Origin: CAYJRR01 sp964372275 [NCBI: uncultured bacterium]
GTDB lineage: Bacteria > CAYJRR01
Direction of reading: 5' to 3'
Length of the DNA stretch: 14,170 nt
NCBI GenBank assembly: GCA_964372275.1
Contig: CAYJRR010000117.1
Location: 1 to 14,170, forward strand
Shown: one piece after another, positions 1 to 7,086 of the stretch
Layout: each line of letters starts with the position of its first letter
Position numbering within the stretch: the stretch's first letter is position 1
Notes under the pieces: model-generated
The model's input: only the letters and a program-made list of their open reading frames with translations
Database searches by the model: none
Told to the model about the DNA's origin: nothing
Program-made: the position numbers and the translations under genes

Positions 1-1224
1 CGCGACGTCCGCCAGGCGCGAGGCGATCCCGCCCATCAGCGGCCGTTTGGTGCGATCGCGGTCGCCGCCGCAGCCGAAGACGGCGATCACCCGCCGCGGC
101 GCGAATTCGCGGACGGCGCGCAGCACGTTCTCCAGCGCGTCGGGGGTGTGCGCGTAGTCGACGAGCACCGTGACGCCGCGGCCGTTCGGCACCCGCTCCA
201 GCCGCCCCGGCGCGCCGCGGTTCCCGCTCAAGCCGGCGTCGATCACCCCCATCGGCAGTCCGAAGGCGACGCCGGTGGCGACGGCGCAGAGCAGGTTGGA
301 GAGGTTGTAGGGACCGACGAGCGGCGAATCGATGCGCAGGCTCCCGAAGGGGGTGGCGATCGATCCGCGCGTGCCGTGCTCGTTCTGCGTGACGTCGATC
401 GGCCGCACGTCGGCGCCCGAGCGGGGGTCGCGCGAGTAGGTAAGGAGCCGCACGCCGACGGGGACGGCCGACCGGAAGTCGTCGGCGGCCGGATCCTCCA
501 GATTCACCACCGCCGCGCGCGGGCTCTTGGGCGATTCGGCCAGCAGTTCGGAGAAGAGCCGCCGCTTCGCCAGGAGATAGCGCTCCATCGTGCCGTGGTA
601 GTCGAGATGGTCGCGGGTCAAGTTGGTGAACGCCGCCACGTCGAAGGCGACGCCGTCGACCCGGAGCTGCTCGAGGGCGTGGGAGGAGACCTCCATCGCC
701 ACGTGCGTCACGCCGGCGTCGCGCATCTCCGCGAGGAGCGCCTGGAGCGCGACCGCGTCGGGGGTGGTGTTGGACGCCGTCCGGGCGACGCTGCCGAACC
801 GGTAGGCGATGGTGCCGACGACGCCGGCGGAGAAGCCGGCGGCGCGGAAGATCCCCTCGGCGAGATACGTGCCGGTCGTCTTCCCGTTGGTGCCGGTCAG
901 TCCGTAGACCTTGAGCGTGCGGGACGGGTCGCCGTGGAGACGCGCGGCGAGCAGCGCCACCGCGCGGCGCGCATCGGGGACGCGCACCAGGGCGGCGTCG
1001 TCCGGCAGTTCGAGGTCGTCCTCGGCGACGATCGCCCGTGCGCCGCGCCGGAGGGCGTCGCCGACGAAGGCGGCGCCGTGGGCCGACGTCCCGCGGAGCG
1101 CGACGAAGACCGAGCCGGGGAGGGCCTGACGGCTGTCCTGCACCACCCGGTCGACCGGAGTCGTCGCCCGGCCGCGCGTGACCGACGCGCCCGGTACCGC
1201 CCGCACCAGATCGCCGAGGATCAC
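1..1224 (-). CDS. murE: UDP-N-acetylmuramyl-tripeptide synthetase MurE (partial, C-terminus off the left edge)
   Basis: Cytoplasmic Mur ligase that uses ATP to add the third stem-peptide residue (usually meso-diaminopimelate or lysine) to UDP-MurNAc-L-Ala-D-Glu. The 408 codons in the window hold the N-terminal substrate domain, the ATP loop TGTNGKTT (about 110-117), EVSSHAL (about 178-184), NLTRDHLDYH from N201, a candidate carbamylated lysine K220 in LLAKRRLF, and the start of the C-terminal domain with VDYAHTPDAL and GGDRDRTKRPLM. The DNPR-type motif that tells diaminopimelate from lysine enzymes lies beyond the edge, so the substrate cannot be read. The start is GTG at 1224-1222. It shares GTGA with the ftsI stop, which implies translational coupling. 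Last gene of the visible dcw operon. The motif order fits MurE better than MurF or MurC. Confidence 0.95.
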   Translation of the reverse strand, partial: MILGDLVRAVPGASVTRGRATTPVDRVVQDSRQALPGSVFVALRGTSAHGAAFVGDALRRGARAIVAEDDLELPDDAALVRVPDARRAVALLAARLHGDPSRTLKVYGLTGTNGKTTGTYLAEGIFRAAGFSAGVVGTIAYRFGSVARTASNTTPDAVALQALLAEMRDAGVTHVAMEVSSHALEQLRVDGVAFDVAAFTNLTRDHLDYHGTMERYLLAKRRLFSELLAESPKSPRAAVVNLEDPAADDFRSAVPVGVRLLTYSRDPRSGADVRPIDVTQNEHGTRGSIATPFGSLRIDSPLVGPYNLSNLLCAVATGVAFGLPMGVIDAGLSGNRGAPGRLERVPNGRGVTVLVDYAHTPDALENVLRAVREFAPRRVIAVFGCGGDRDRTKRPLMGGIASRLADVA

Positions 1225-3299
1225 GCGCGCTCCCCCGACGCGACGAGCGGCGCCTCGAACCAGACGCGCACCTTCTCTCCCGGCAGCGCCTTCGATCCGG
1301 CGGCCGGCTCCTGGCGCGTCGCGCGGCCGCTCCCGGTGACCTCGATCTCCAGGCGCCTCGGCTCGGCCAGTCGGAGCGCCGACCGGACGCTCAAGCCGCG
1401 GAAGTCGGGAACGATCCCGGCCGGCGTCTCCGCCGCGGCGCGCGTCGCGGCGGCGACCCGCTCCCAGCCCGAGAGCGCGGCGGCGCCCGGCTCCGGGACG
1501 GCTCCGGAACCGCCGTCCGCCTCCGGCAGCCGTTGGGAGACGTAGCCCTCGGCCGCGGCCTCGGGCGTCTGCGTCGCCGCGCGCGCCGCAAGAGCGGGGC
1601 GCGGCGACTCGCGATCGGGCGGCACCCCCAGGTAACGGAGCGCATCGCGCGCCACTTCGCGGAAGACTGGCGCCGCTACGACCCCGCCGTAGACGCTCGT
1701 CTTCGGTTCGTCGAGCACCACCAGGATCGTCAGCCGCGGGCGCGATGCGGGGACGAACCCGACGAACGAAGCGATTCGTTCGTCGGAGTAACCGCCCGAT
1801 ACGTTGTCGACCTTTTGCGCCGTCCCCGTCTTCCCGGCAACGCGGTAGTCGTCGAGAGCCGCCAGGCTGCCGGAACCCTCGGGACCGACGACCGTCTCCA
1901 TCATCGCGCCGACGGCGCGTGCGACCTCCTCCGGCACCACGCGCCCGACCTCGGCCGGCTCGACGACGTCGACCACCGTCCCGTCCGCCTCGACCACCTT
2001 CTGAACGAGGTACGGGCGCATCCGCACGCCGCCGTTCGCGAGCGCGGAGATGGCGCTCACCAGCTGGATCCCGGTCACGCCGATGTTGTGGCCGAACGAC
2101 GTCGACGCGAGCGTCACCGTCGTCCACCGGTTCTTCGGAGGGACGAGCCCGCCCGAGTCCCCCGGCAGGTCGATGCCGCTCTTCTCGCCGAATCCGAACC
2201 GTTGCAGCGCCTCGTAGTAGGCATCCTTTCCGAGCAGGCGGCCGATCTTGATCATCCCGATGTTCGACGAAAGACGGAGGATCCCGGCGACGTCGAGCCA
2301 GCCGTGCTTCTTGGTGTCGTGGATGGTGAGATCGGCGACGTCGATCGAACCGTTCTCGCAATGGAACGAGTCGTCGGACCGGATCACGCCGGCCTCCAGC
2401 GCCGCCGCGATCAACACCGGCTTCAGCGTCGAGCCGGGCTCGAAGACGTCGGTGACGGCCCGGTTGCGCCAGTCGTCCGGTTTCGCCTTCCAGTAGGCGT
2501 TGGGGTTGTAGTGGGGGTAGCCGGCCATCGCCAGGATCTCCCCGGTTCGCGGATCCTCCACGATCACGAACCCCCCGGAGGCCCTCGAATTCTGGACCCC
2601 CTTCCGGAGGGCGTTTTCGGCGAAGAACTGGATCTGCTGGTCGAGGGTCATCACCAGCTCCCGGCCGACCTCGGTCTCCTCCGACACCTGATCGGCGTAG
2701 AGCCGGCCGCGGGCGTCCCGGGCGCGGCTTAAGCGTTGGGCCTTCCACTTGAGCAGGTCGTCGTAGCGCCGCTCGATCCCTTCGAGCCCCTCCGAATCGA
2801 GCCCCGCGAAGCCGAGGACGTGGCCCGCGAGCTCGACGTTCGGGTAGAACCGTTTCGACTCCGGAACGGCCCCGACGCCGTCGATCTTCAGCTCGCCGAC
2901 CGCGCGCGCCATCTCCGGAGGGACGCGTCGCTTGAGCCAGACGAAGCTCTTGGTGGGGCCGAGCCGCTCGGTCACCGCCGACGGGGACATGTCGAGCGCG
3001 CGGCTCAACGCGGCGACGATCGACGTGCGGCGCGCGGGGGGGAGGTCGGCCAGTCGGCGGGGCTCGGCGTAGATCGAGGTGACCTCGACCGACCGCGCCA
3101 GCACGTTCCCCTTTCGGTCGTAGACGGCGCCGCGGCGCGGGGCGATCTCGATCGATCCGGAGTACTGGCGCCCGGCCTGCCGGACGAGCCGAGGGTCGGG
3201 ACGGATCGCGAGGCCGAAGGCGCGCGCGACGATCACCGCGAAGGCCGCCGTCAGGGCCAGCCGGAGCAGCTTCATGCGTGGCGCGGTGCAGCTTCTCAT
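1221..3299 (-). CDS. ftsI: Septal peptidoglycan transpeptidase FtsI/PBP with C-terminal PASTA domain
   Basis: Class B penicillin-binding protein that cross-links septal peptidoglycan in the periplasm, with FtsW and the FtsLBQ complex as usual partners. From ATG 3299 it has 692 residues: short basic N-terminus, one membrane anchor (about 11-30), a PBP dimerisation region beginning around APRRGAVYDRKGNVLARS, and a transpeptidase domain. The three active-site motifs are intact: S290-T-L-K293 in EPGSTLKP, S344-S-N346, and K490-T-G492. A proline/alanine-rich linker leads to one PASTA domain (about 630-684, starting VPDFRGLSV). Classical proteobacterial FtsI lacks PASTA, so the layout resembles SpoVD-like and deep-branching PBPs. 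The frame stays open to ATG 3365, but that would overlap ftsL by 56 bases. ATG 3299, 10 bases after the ftsL stop, is preferred; ATG 3275 is also possible. No strong Shine-Dalgarno is visible. The stop overlaps the murE GTG. Confidence 0.95.
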   Translation of the reverse strand: MRSCTAPRMKLLRLALTAAFAVIVARAFGLAIRPDPRLVRQAGRQYSGSIEIAPRRGAVYDRKGNVLARSVEVTSIYAEPRRLADLPPARRTSIVAALSRALDMSPSAVTERLGPTKSFVWLKRRVPPEMARAVGELKIDGVGAVPESKRFYPNVELAGHVLGFAGLDSEGLEGIERRYDDLLKWKAQRLSRARDARGRLYADQVSEETEVGRELVMTLDQQIQFFAENALRKGVQNSRASGGFVIVEDPRTGEILAMAGYPHYNPNAYWKAKPDDWRNRAVTDVFEPGSTLKPVLIAAALEAGVIRSDDSFHCENGSIDVADLTIHDTKKHGWLDVAGILRLSSNIGMIKIGRLLGKDAYYEALQRFGFGEKSGIDLPGDSGGLVPPKNRWTTVTLASTSFGHNIGVTGIQLVSAISALANGGVRMRPYLVQKVVEADGTVVDVVEPAEVGRVVPEEVARAVGAMMETVVGPEGSGSLAALDDYRVAGKTGTAQKVDNVSGGYSDERIASFVGFVPASRPRLTILVVLDEPKTSVYGGVVAAPVFREVARDALRYLGVPPDRESPRPALAARAATQTPEAAAEGYVSQRLPEADGGSGAVPEPGAAALSGWERVAAATRAAAETPAGIVPDFRGLSVRSALRLAEPRRLEIEVTGSGRATRQEPAAGSKALPGEKVRVWFEAPLVASGERA

Positions 3300-3309
3300 C
3301 GGAAGGGCC

Positions 3310-3747
3310 CTACCGCCGCGCGAGCGCGGTGGCGACAGCATCCTCCGTTCCCGTCTCCGCTCCAACCTCGACGATCTGCTCCCGCGAGGGGGCCTTGAGT
3401 CCGAGCCGCTGCTCGGCGAGCTTGGCGATGCGGAGCGGGCTCGCCAGGCGGGCCTCCTCGACCTTCAGCCGGGAGCCCTCCGACTCGGCGGCCCGAACGC
3501 GCGCTTCGGCGGCCACCAGGACGTAGCCGAGCCGCAGGTGCTCGGAGCGGGTCCAGACGTGGAACAGTCCGCTCCCCGCGATCGCCGCCGCGACCACCAC
3601 CGAAAGGATCAGCCCCCACGGATCGCCGCCGCGCCCGAACGCGGGCGTGAAGGCGACCGAACTTCGCATCCCCTTGGGAAGCGCCTCCCGTCGCGAGGAG
3701 ATGTGCGGCCGGCGCGAAGTCGCGCGATTCGTCCTGGGATCGCTCAC
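3310..3747 (-). CDS. ftsL: Cell division protein FtsL-like
   Basis: Small bitopic membrane protein between rsmH and ftsI, the standard FtsL position. From GTG 3747 it has 145 residues: a basic cytoplasmic tail of about 40, one transmembrane helix (about 44-65, WGLILSVVVAAAIAG onward), then a charged heptad-like periplasmic helix (about 70-102) and the typical RIAKLAEQRLGLKAPS segment. FtsL family members have little sequence identity, so the call rests on topology, size and position. GTG 3747 overlaps the rsmH stop as GTGA and has an AAGGTG-type ribosome site 5 bases upstream. ATG 3669 would give 119 residues, nearer the usual family length, and cannot be excluded. It is expected to work with FtsB/FtsQ homologues to activate FtsWI, though none is visible here. 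Confidence 0.86.
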   Translation of the reverse strand: MSDPRTNRATSRRPHISSRREALPKGMRSSVAFTPAFGRGGDPWGLILSVVVAAAIAGSGLFHVWTRSEHLRLGYVLVAAEARVRAAESEGSRLKVEEARLASPLRIAKLAEQRLGLKAPSREQIVEVGAETGTEDAVATALARR

Positions 3748-4727
3748 ATCGCCACCTTTTGGACGGCGCGGAGGACGGCGCTCCTCGCGCGCGGATTGCG
3801 GCGGATCTCCGGGCCGCTCGCCCGGATCCCCTTCCGTTGGAGAAGCGCCGCCGTCGCCTTGCGCCCGCAGGCGCACACCGGCAGCTCCGGCGGGCAGACG
3901 CACGGATCGGCCCACTCGCGAAACGTCCGTTTCACGATCCGATCCTCGAGCGAATGGAACGAGAGGACCGCCAGCCGTCCCCCCACCCGGAGCGCGGCGA
4001 GGAAACGGGGGAGGGCGGCCTCGAGTCCGGCGAGCTCGCGGTTCACGGCGATGCGGAGCGCCTGGAAGGTGCGGGTGCCGACGTGGATCCGTCCGATCCG
4101 TTCCCGCCCTCCGAACGCCGCGATCACCGCGTCGGTCAGCTGCTTCGTGCGGGCGAACGTGGTGTCGGCGCGCCGCCGGACGATCTCCGCCGCGATCCGG
4201 CCGGCGTTCCGTTCCTCGCCGTAGGTCCGGAGGACGCGGGCGAGCTCGTCGCGGGTCGCGGCGTTCACCAGGTCGGCCGCCGTCTCCCCGGTCGAGCGAT
4301 CGAGCCGCATGTCGAGCGGCCCGTCGGCGGAGAAGGAGAAGCCGCGCGCCGGGTCGTCGAGCTGGCGCGAGGAGAGGCCGAGGTCGAGGAGCGCGCCGTC
4401 GACCGACGCCGGCGCCTCGCCGGCTTCGCGCAGCACCCGGTCGATCTCGTCGTAGCGGGCGTGGACGAGCCGAAGTCGCTCGCGCCGCACCTCGTCCGCG
4501 AGCCGACGCGCCGTCTCCGCCAGCGCGTCCGCGTCGCGGTCGACACCGATCACCCGGCCGGTAGGAAGGCTCTCGGCGAGAATCCGCGCGGCATGACCAC
4601 CGGCGCCGACCGTGCCGTCCACCCACAGACCTCCGGCGCGCACCGCGAGCATCGACGAGACCTCGTCCGGCATCACCGGAACGTGGTCGAGATCGAGGGC
4701 GCGGGTTCCGGTCATGGGGTCGAGCAC
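3744..4727 (-). CDS. rsmH: 16S rRNA (cytosine-1402-N4)-methyltransferase RsmH (MraW)
   Basis: S-adenosylmethionine-dependent methyltransferase for N4 of C1402 in 16S rRNA, acting in the cytoplasm on the small subunit. All family hallmarks are present in 327 residues: HVPVM near the N-terminus, the SAM loop DGTVGAGGHA (37-46), GVDRDADAL (61-69), LLDLGLSSRQLD (113-124), GFSF..DGPLDMR (129-141), TFQALRIAVNREL (220-232) and LSFHSLEDRIVK (255-266). A four-cysteine cluster follows (C276, C278, C285, C287), as seen in several non-model RsmH branches, and may bind metal. The start is GTG 4727, 4 bases after the mraZ stop; ATG 4715 is an alternative and neither has a clear Shine-Dalgarno. The last bases overlap the ftsL GTG. 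Length is near the usual 310-330. Confidence 0.97.
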   Translation of the reverse strand: MLDPMTGTRALDLDHVPVMPDEVSSMLAVRAGGLWVDGTVGAGGHAARILAESLPTGRVIGVDRDADALAETARRLADEVRRERLRLVHARYDEIDRVLREAGEAPASVDGALLDLGLSSRQLDDPARGFSFSADGPLDMRLDRSTGETAADLVNAATRDELARVLRTYGEERNAGRIAAEIVRRRADTTFARTKQLTDAVIAAFGGRERIGRIHVGTRTFQALRIAVNRELAGLEAALPRFLAALRVGGRLAVLSFHSLEDRIVKRTFREWADPCVCPPELPVCACGRKATAALLQRKGIRASGPEIRRNPRARSAVLRAVQKVAM

Positions 4728-4731
4728 GGCG

Positions 4732-5163
4732 CTAGATGTCGGGGATGAAGTCGCGGTCGGAGGCGATCAGTTGTTCGTTCTTGGCATCCTCGGTGCGCCA
4801 CCGCTCCGCCGACCAGATCTCGAAACGGTGGATCGCGCCGACCAGGACCGCGTCCTTTTCCAACGCGGCGTGGCGACGGAGAGGTGGCGGAAGGAGAATC
4901 CGTCCGGTGGCGTCGACCTCGCACTCGTGCGCTCCGCCGACGTAGAATCGGATGAACGCCTTCACCTTCTCGGTCTGATCCTTCGCGGCGAGCCTCCGCT
5001 CGCGATCTTCGAAGTCGGGCACGGCATAGGCGACGATGCAGTGGTCGAGCTTGGTGACGATCAACCGGTCGGGGGACTTCGCGGCGAGCACCTCGCGGAA
5101 GCGAGCGGGGATCGACAGGCGTCCCTTGGCGTCGATCGTGTGCTCGAACTGCCCGCGAAACAT
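4732..5163 (-). CDS. mraZ: Transcriptional regulator MraZ
   Basis: DNA-binding protein of the AbrB-like fold, usually first in the dcw operon and, where studied, a repressor of its own operon by binding spaced TGGG-type repeats. The 143-residue product has the two expected tandem MraZ modules: MFRGQFEHTIDAKGRLSIPA at the N-terminus, and the second centred on DATGRILLPPPLR (84-96), followed by EIWSAERW. ATG 5163 is chosen because family members begin at this MFRG-type residue and a GGCGGGG ribosome site lies just upstream; the in-frame ATG at 5256 would run through the predicted promoter. The gene sits 4 bases before rsmH. The leader and core promoter carry the repeat array annotated at 5191-5250. 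Confidence 0.97.
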   Translation of the reverse strand: MFRGQFEHTIDAKGRLSIPARFREVLAAKSPDRLIVTKLDHCIVAYAVPDFEDRERRLAAKDQTEKVKAFIRFYVGGAHECEVDATGRILLPPPLRRHAALEKDAVLVGAIHRFEIWSAERWRTEDAKNEQLIASDRDFIPDI

Positions 5164-5190
5164 CGGTCCCCGCCTTTCGTCGATCCGCGA

Positions 5191-5250
5191 TGGGCGCCTC
5201 TGGGCCGGGCTGGACCCTTGTGGCACCTGATGGGATTCTATGGGAAGATC
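5191..5250 (+). promoter_or_regulatory. Putative MraZ operator: six 10-bp units starting TGG
   Basis: On the plus strand TGG recurs in perfect 10-base phase at 5191, 5201, 5211, 5221, 5231 and 5241. Units 1, 2, 5 and 6 read TGGG; unit 3 reads TGGA and unit 4 TGGC. The other positions of the units are not conserved. MraZ in other bacteria binds direct repeats of TGGGN separated by 5 bases, the same spacing. Units 5 and 6 flank or overlap the predicted -10 hexamer and units 1-4 lie in the transcribed leader, consistent with repression. The TGGG-bearing strand is opposite to the mraZ coding strand. Confidence 0.66.
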
Positions 5251-5263
5251 CCCCACCGGTCAA
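5235..5263 (-). promoter_or_regulatory. Predicted sigma70-type promoter of mraZ/dcw operon
   Basis: On the minus strand TTGACC (5263-5258) is followed after exactly 17 bases by TAGAAT (5240-5235), a close match to housekeeping -35 and -10 hexamers in an otherwise GC-rich background. The predicted start of transcription is near 5228, giving a leader of about 65 bases before the mraZ ATG. The match and position are seen directly; activity is inferred. Confidence 0.72.
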
Positions 5264-5296
5264 TTCGTAACCCCGCGTCGTACCAGGGAAAGCGCC

Positions 5297-6166
5297 ATGT
5301 ACGAAAGTCCGAAATCGGCAACGATTCGAAGGAGATCGAAGTGGCGATCGGCGATCCTCGCGGTCCCGACTTTCGGTATCGTCGCCGCCGCCTCGCCGAG
5401 GGCCGTCGCGGCGCCGCCCGAGACGGCGGAGCTGCGCATCGACCGGCCGCGTGACCTCTCCGTCACGGTCGCGCTCGGAGTGGGCTGGGCGCTTTCCGAG
5501 TGGCAGAAGGAGTCCCTCGCGCCGCGGACCTGCCGCTGGTGCGATGCGGTGCCGGCGATCGACGAATCGACGCGCCGGGCATGGCGATGGTCGGAGCCGG
5601 AGCGGGCGGCGCACCTGTCGGACCTGCTCGACTTCGTCGTGCTGCCGGTCGCCGTGATCGGCGCCGACGCGCTTCTCGCCTCGCGCGACGGCCGCCTGGC
5701 AAACGTCCCGGACGACGCGTTGGTGATCGTCCAGGCGGCGGTCGCCGCGGCCGCGCTGAACCAGGCGGTGAAGTTCGCCGTCGGGCGCGAGCGACCGTTC
5801 GTCCACGCGCGCGACGCGGACGAACGCCGAGCCTCGCGCGATCCCGACGACAACCTCTCGTTCTACTCCGGACACACCTCCCTCGCCTTTGGCCTGGTCG
5901 CCGCCGCCGCGACCACGGCGTCGATGCGGCGCTACCGCGACGCGTGGACCGTGTGGCCCGTCGGGCTCGCCGCGGCGGCCTCGATCGGTTACCTGCGCAT
6001 CGCCGCCGACAAGCACTGGTTGACCGACGTCGCCACGGGGGCCGCCGTCGGCGCGGCGTCCGGCGCGCTCCTGCCGCGCATGCTGCACGCCCCGCGGGCG
6101 GGCGCGGAGGGCGCCTCCGCGTCGATCGGACCGGGACCGGTCGTCTGGATCGCCGTCCCGTTTTGA
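5297..6166 (+). CDS. PAP2-family phosphatase (membrane lipid phosphatase-like)
   Basis: Membrane or envelope phosphatase of the PAP2/acid phosphatase superfamily, 289 residues. The three catalytic motifs are readable: K159-x6-R166-P167 (KFAVGRERP), S191-G192-H193 (FYSGHTS), and R234-x5-H240-x3-D244 (RIAADKHWLTD); the usual serine before R234 is leucine. The N-terminus has a basic stretch then a hydrophobic segment (about 18-39) ending AVAA, a possible signal peptide or anchor, and hydrophobic helices follow (about 112-127, 140-158, 195-210, 220-235). The substrate is unknown: undecaprenyl pyrophosphate, phosphatidate or lipid A phosphates are possible. ATG 5297 is chosen for its AGGGA ribosome site about 7 bases upstream; an upstream in-frame ATG at 5240 lies inside the mraZ promoter. 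The stop is 15 bases before the prepilin peptidase, so the two probably form an operon. Confidence 0.9.
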   Translation: MYESPKSATIRRRSKWRSAILAVPTFGIVAAASPRAVAAPPETAELRIDRPRDLSVTVALGVGWALSEWQKESLAPRTCRWCDAVPAIDESTRRAWRWSEPERAAHLSDLLDFVVLPVAVIGADALLASRDGRLANVPDDALVIVQAAVAAAALNQAVKFAVGRERPFVHARDADERRASRDPDDNLSFYSGHTSLAFGLVAAAATTASMRRYRDAWTVWPVGLAAAASIGYLRIAADKHWLTDVATGAAVGAASGALLPRMLHAPRAGAEGASASIGPGPVVWIAVPF

Positions 6167-6181
6167 GCGCGAACGCGCGGA

Positions 6182-7078
6182 ATGCTAGCGTCTCCGTCGA
6201 CCGTGCCCCCTCCTCCGGAGATCGTCGGCCTTCCGGCCTGGATTCCGTGGACCTCCGTCGGGCTGCTGGGGGCGTTTATCGGCAGCTTCCTGAACGTGGT
6301 GATCCACCGCGTTCCTTTGGGGCAGTCGATCGTCCATCCCGGTTCGCGGTGCCCGCGCTGCGCCCGCGCGCTCCGGTGGTTCGACAACCTGCCGCTCGTC
6401 TCCTGGCTCGCGCTCGCCGGCCGGTGCCGCACCTGCCGCGCGCGGATCGCGGCGCGCTACCCGCTGGTCGAGGCGCTCACCGCCGCGCTATTCCTCGCGG
6501 TGTGGTGGCGATTCGGCGCGGCGCCGCACACGGCGGTCTACCTGGCGCTGACGGCGGTGCTGGTATCGCTGACGTTCATCGACATCGACCACCGGATCAT
6601 CCCCAACGTGATCTCGATCCCGTTCATTGCGATCGGGTTCGCCCTGTCGTGGCTCGTCCCCGCGGGCGAGACGTTCCTCCTGGCGCGTCCGGACGGTCCG
6701 GCCTTGGTGAAGGTGCTGATCGCCTGGATCAACGGCGCCACCTTGCCGGTCGGACCCGGAGGCTCGGGTCTGGGGATCCTCCTCGGCGGCGGATTCCTTC
6801 TCCTGACCGCGATCGTCGCCGAGCTCGTCCTCAAGAAGGAGGCGATGGGGATGGGGGACGTGAAGATGCTCGCGATGATCGGCGCCTTCCTCGGCGCCGC
6901 GTCGCTCCCGTTCGTCGTCCTGGTGAGCATGATGGTCGGCTCGGTCTACGGCGTGGCGCGGATGGCGATGGGGAAGGGGAACCTGATCCCGTTCGGGCCG
7001 TTCCTGGCGATCGGCGCGCAGGCGTACCTGTTCGTCGGTCCCGAAGCGACCCGGCTGTGGCTCCTGCGGGGCGGCTGA
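6182..7078 (+). CDS. pilD: Type IV prepilin peptidase / N-methyltransferase (PilD-like)
   Basis: Bifunctional inner-membrane aspartyl protease that cleaves prepilin and pseudopilin leader peptides and N-methylates the new N-terminus. In 298 residues it shows LGAFIGSFLNVVIHRVP (from about 29), the cytoplasmic zinc-type loop with two CxxC pairs (C57/C60 and C82/C85), the aspartate motif FIDIDHRIIPN (D134, D136), GMGDVK (D226) and several hydrophobic helices. The intact cysteines suggest that methyltransferase activity is retained. The short GPGG-rich segment near 190-197 is a periplasmic or cytoplasmic loop. ATG 6182 has no convincing Shine-Dalgarno; a small hairpin GCGCG-AA-CGCGC sits in the 15-base gap before it. 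GTG 6203 is an alternative start. No pilus or secretion genes adjoin, so its substrates are encoded elsewhere. It ends only 4 bases from the convergent kinase gene. Confidence 0.93.
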   Translation: MLASPSTVPPPPEIVGLPAWIPWTSVGLLGAFIGSFLNVVIHRVPLGQSIVHPGSRCPRCARALRWFDNLPLVSWLALAGRCRTCRARIAARYPLVEALTAALFLAVWWRFGAAPHTAVYLALTAVLVSLTFIDIDHRIIPNVISIPFIAIGFALSWLVPAGETFLLARPDGPALVKVLIAWINGATLPVGPGGSGLGILLGGGFLLLTAIVAELVLKKEAMGMGDVKMLAMIGAFLGAASLPFVVLVSMMVGSVYGVARMAMGKGNLIPFGPFLAIGAQAYLFVGPEATRLWLLRGG

Positions 7079-7086
7079 GGACTCAG
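7075..7086. other. Short palindrome spanning two convergent stop codons
   Basis: CTGAG-GA-CTCAG is a perfect 5-bp inverted repeat covering the TGA of the prepilin peptidase (7076-7078) and the TGA of the kinase on the other strand (7085-7083). There is no T-tract, so it is not a classical terminator. It may be chance given its size. Confidence 0.5.

Noticed and set aside
148-1545. Long plus-strand open frame of 465 codons over murE and the end of ftsI
   Set aside because: Its product is Arg/Gly/Ala/Asp-rich with no recognisable domain, and it lies opposite two strongly motif-supported genes. GC-rich antisense frames stay open by composition.
3300-3365. Upstream extension of ftsI to ATG 3365
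   Set aside because: It would overlap ftsL by 56 bases and add a basic, non-conserved leader before the membrane anchor.
5221-5234. TGGCAC at 5221 as half of a sigma54 promoter
   Set aside because: The TTGC-type -12 element is missing at the required spacing, and the TGG is better explained as a unit of the 10-base array.
5164-5256. Upstream extension of mraZ to ATG 5256
   Set aside because: It would place the -10 hexamer and operator repeats inside the coding region and add residues that MraZ proteins do not have.
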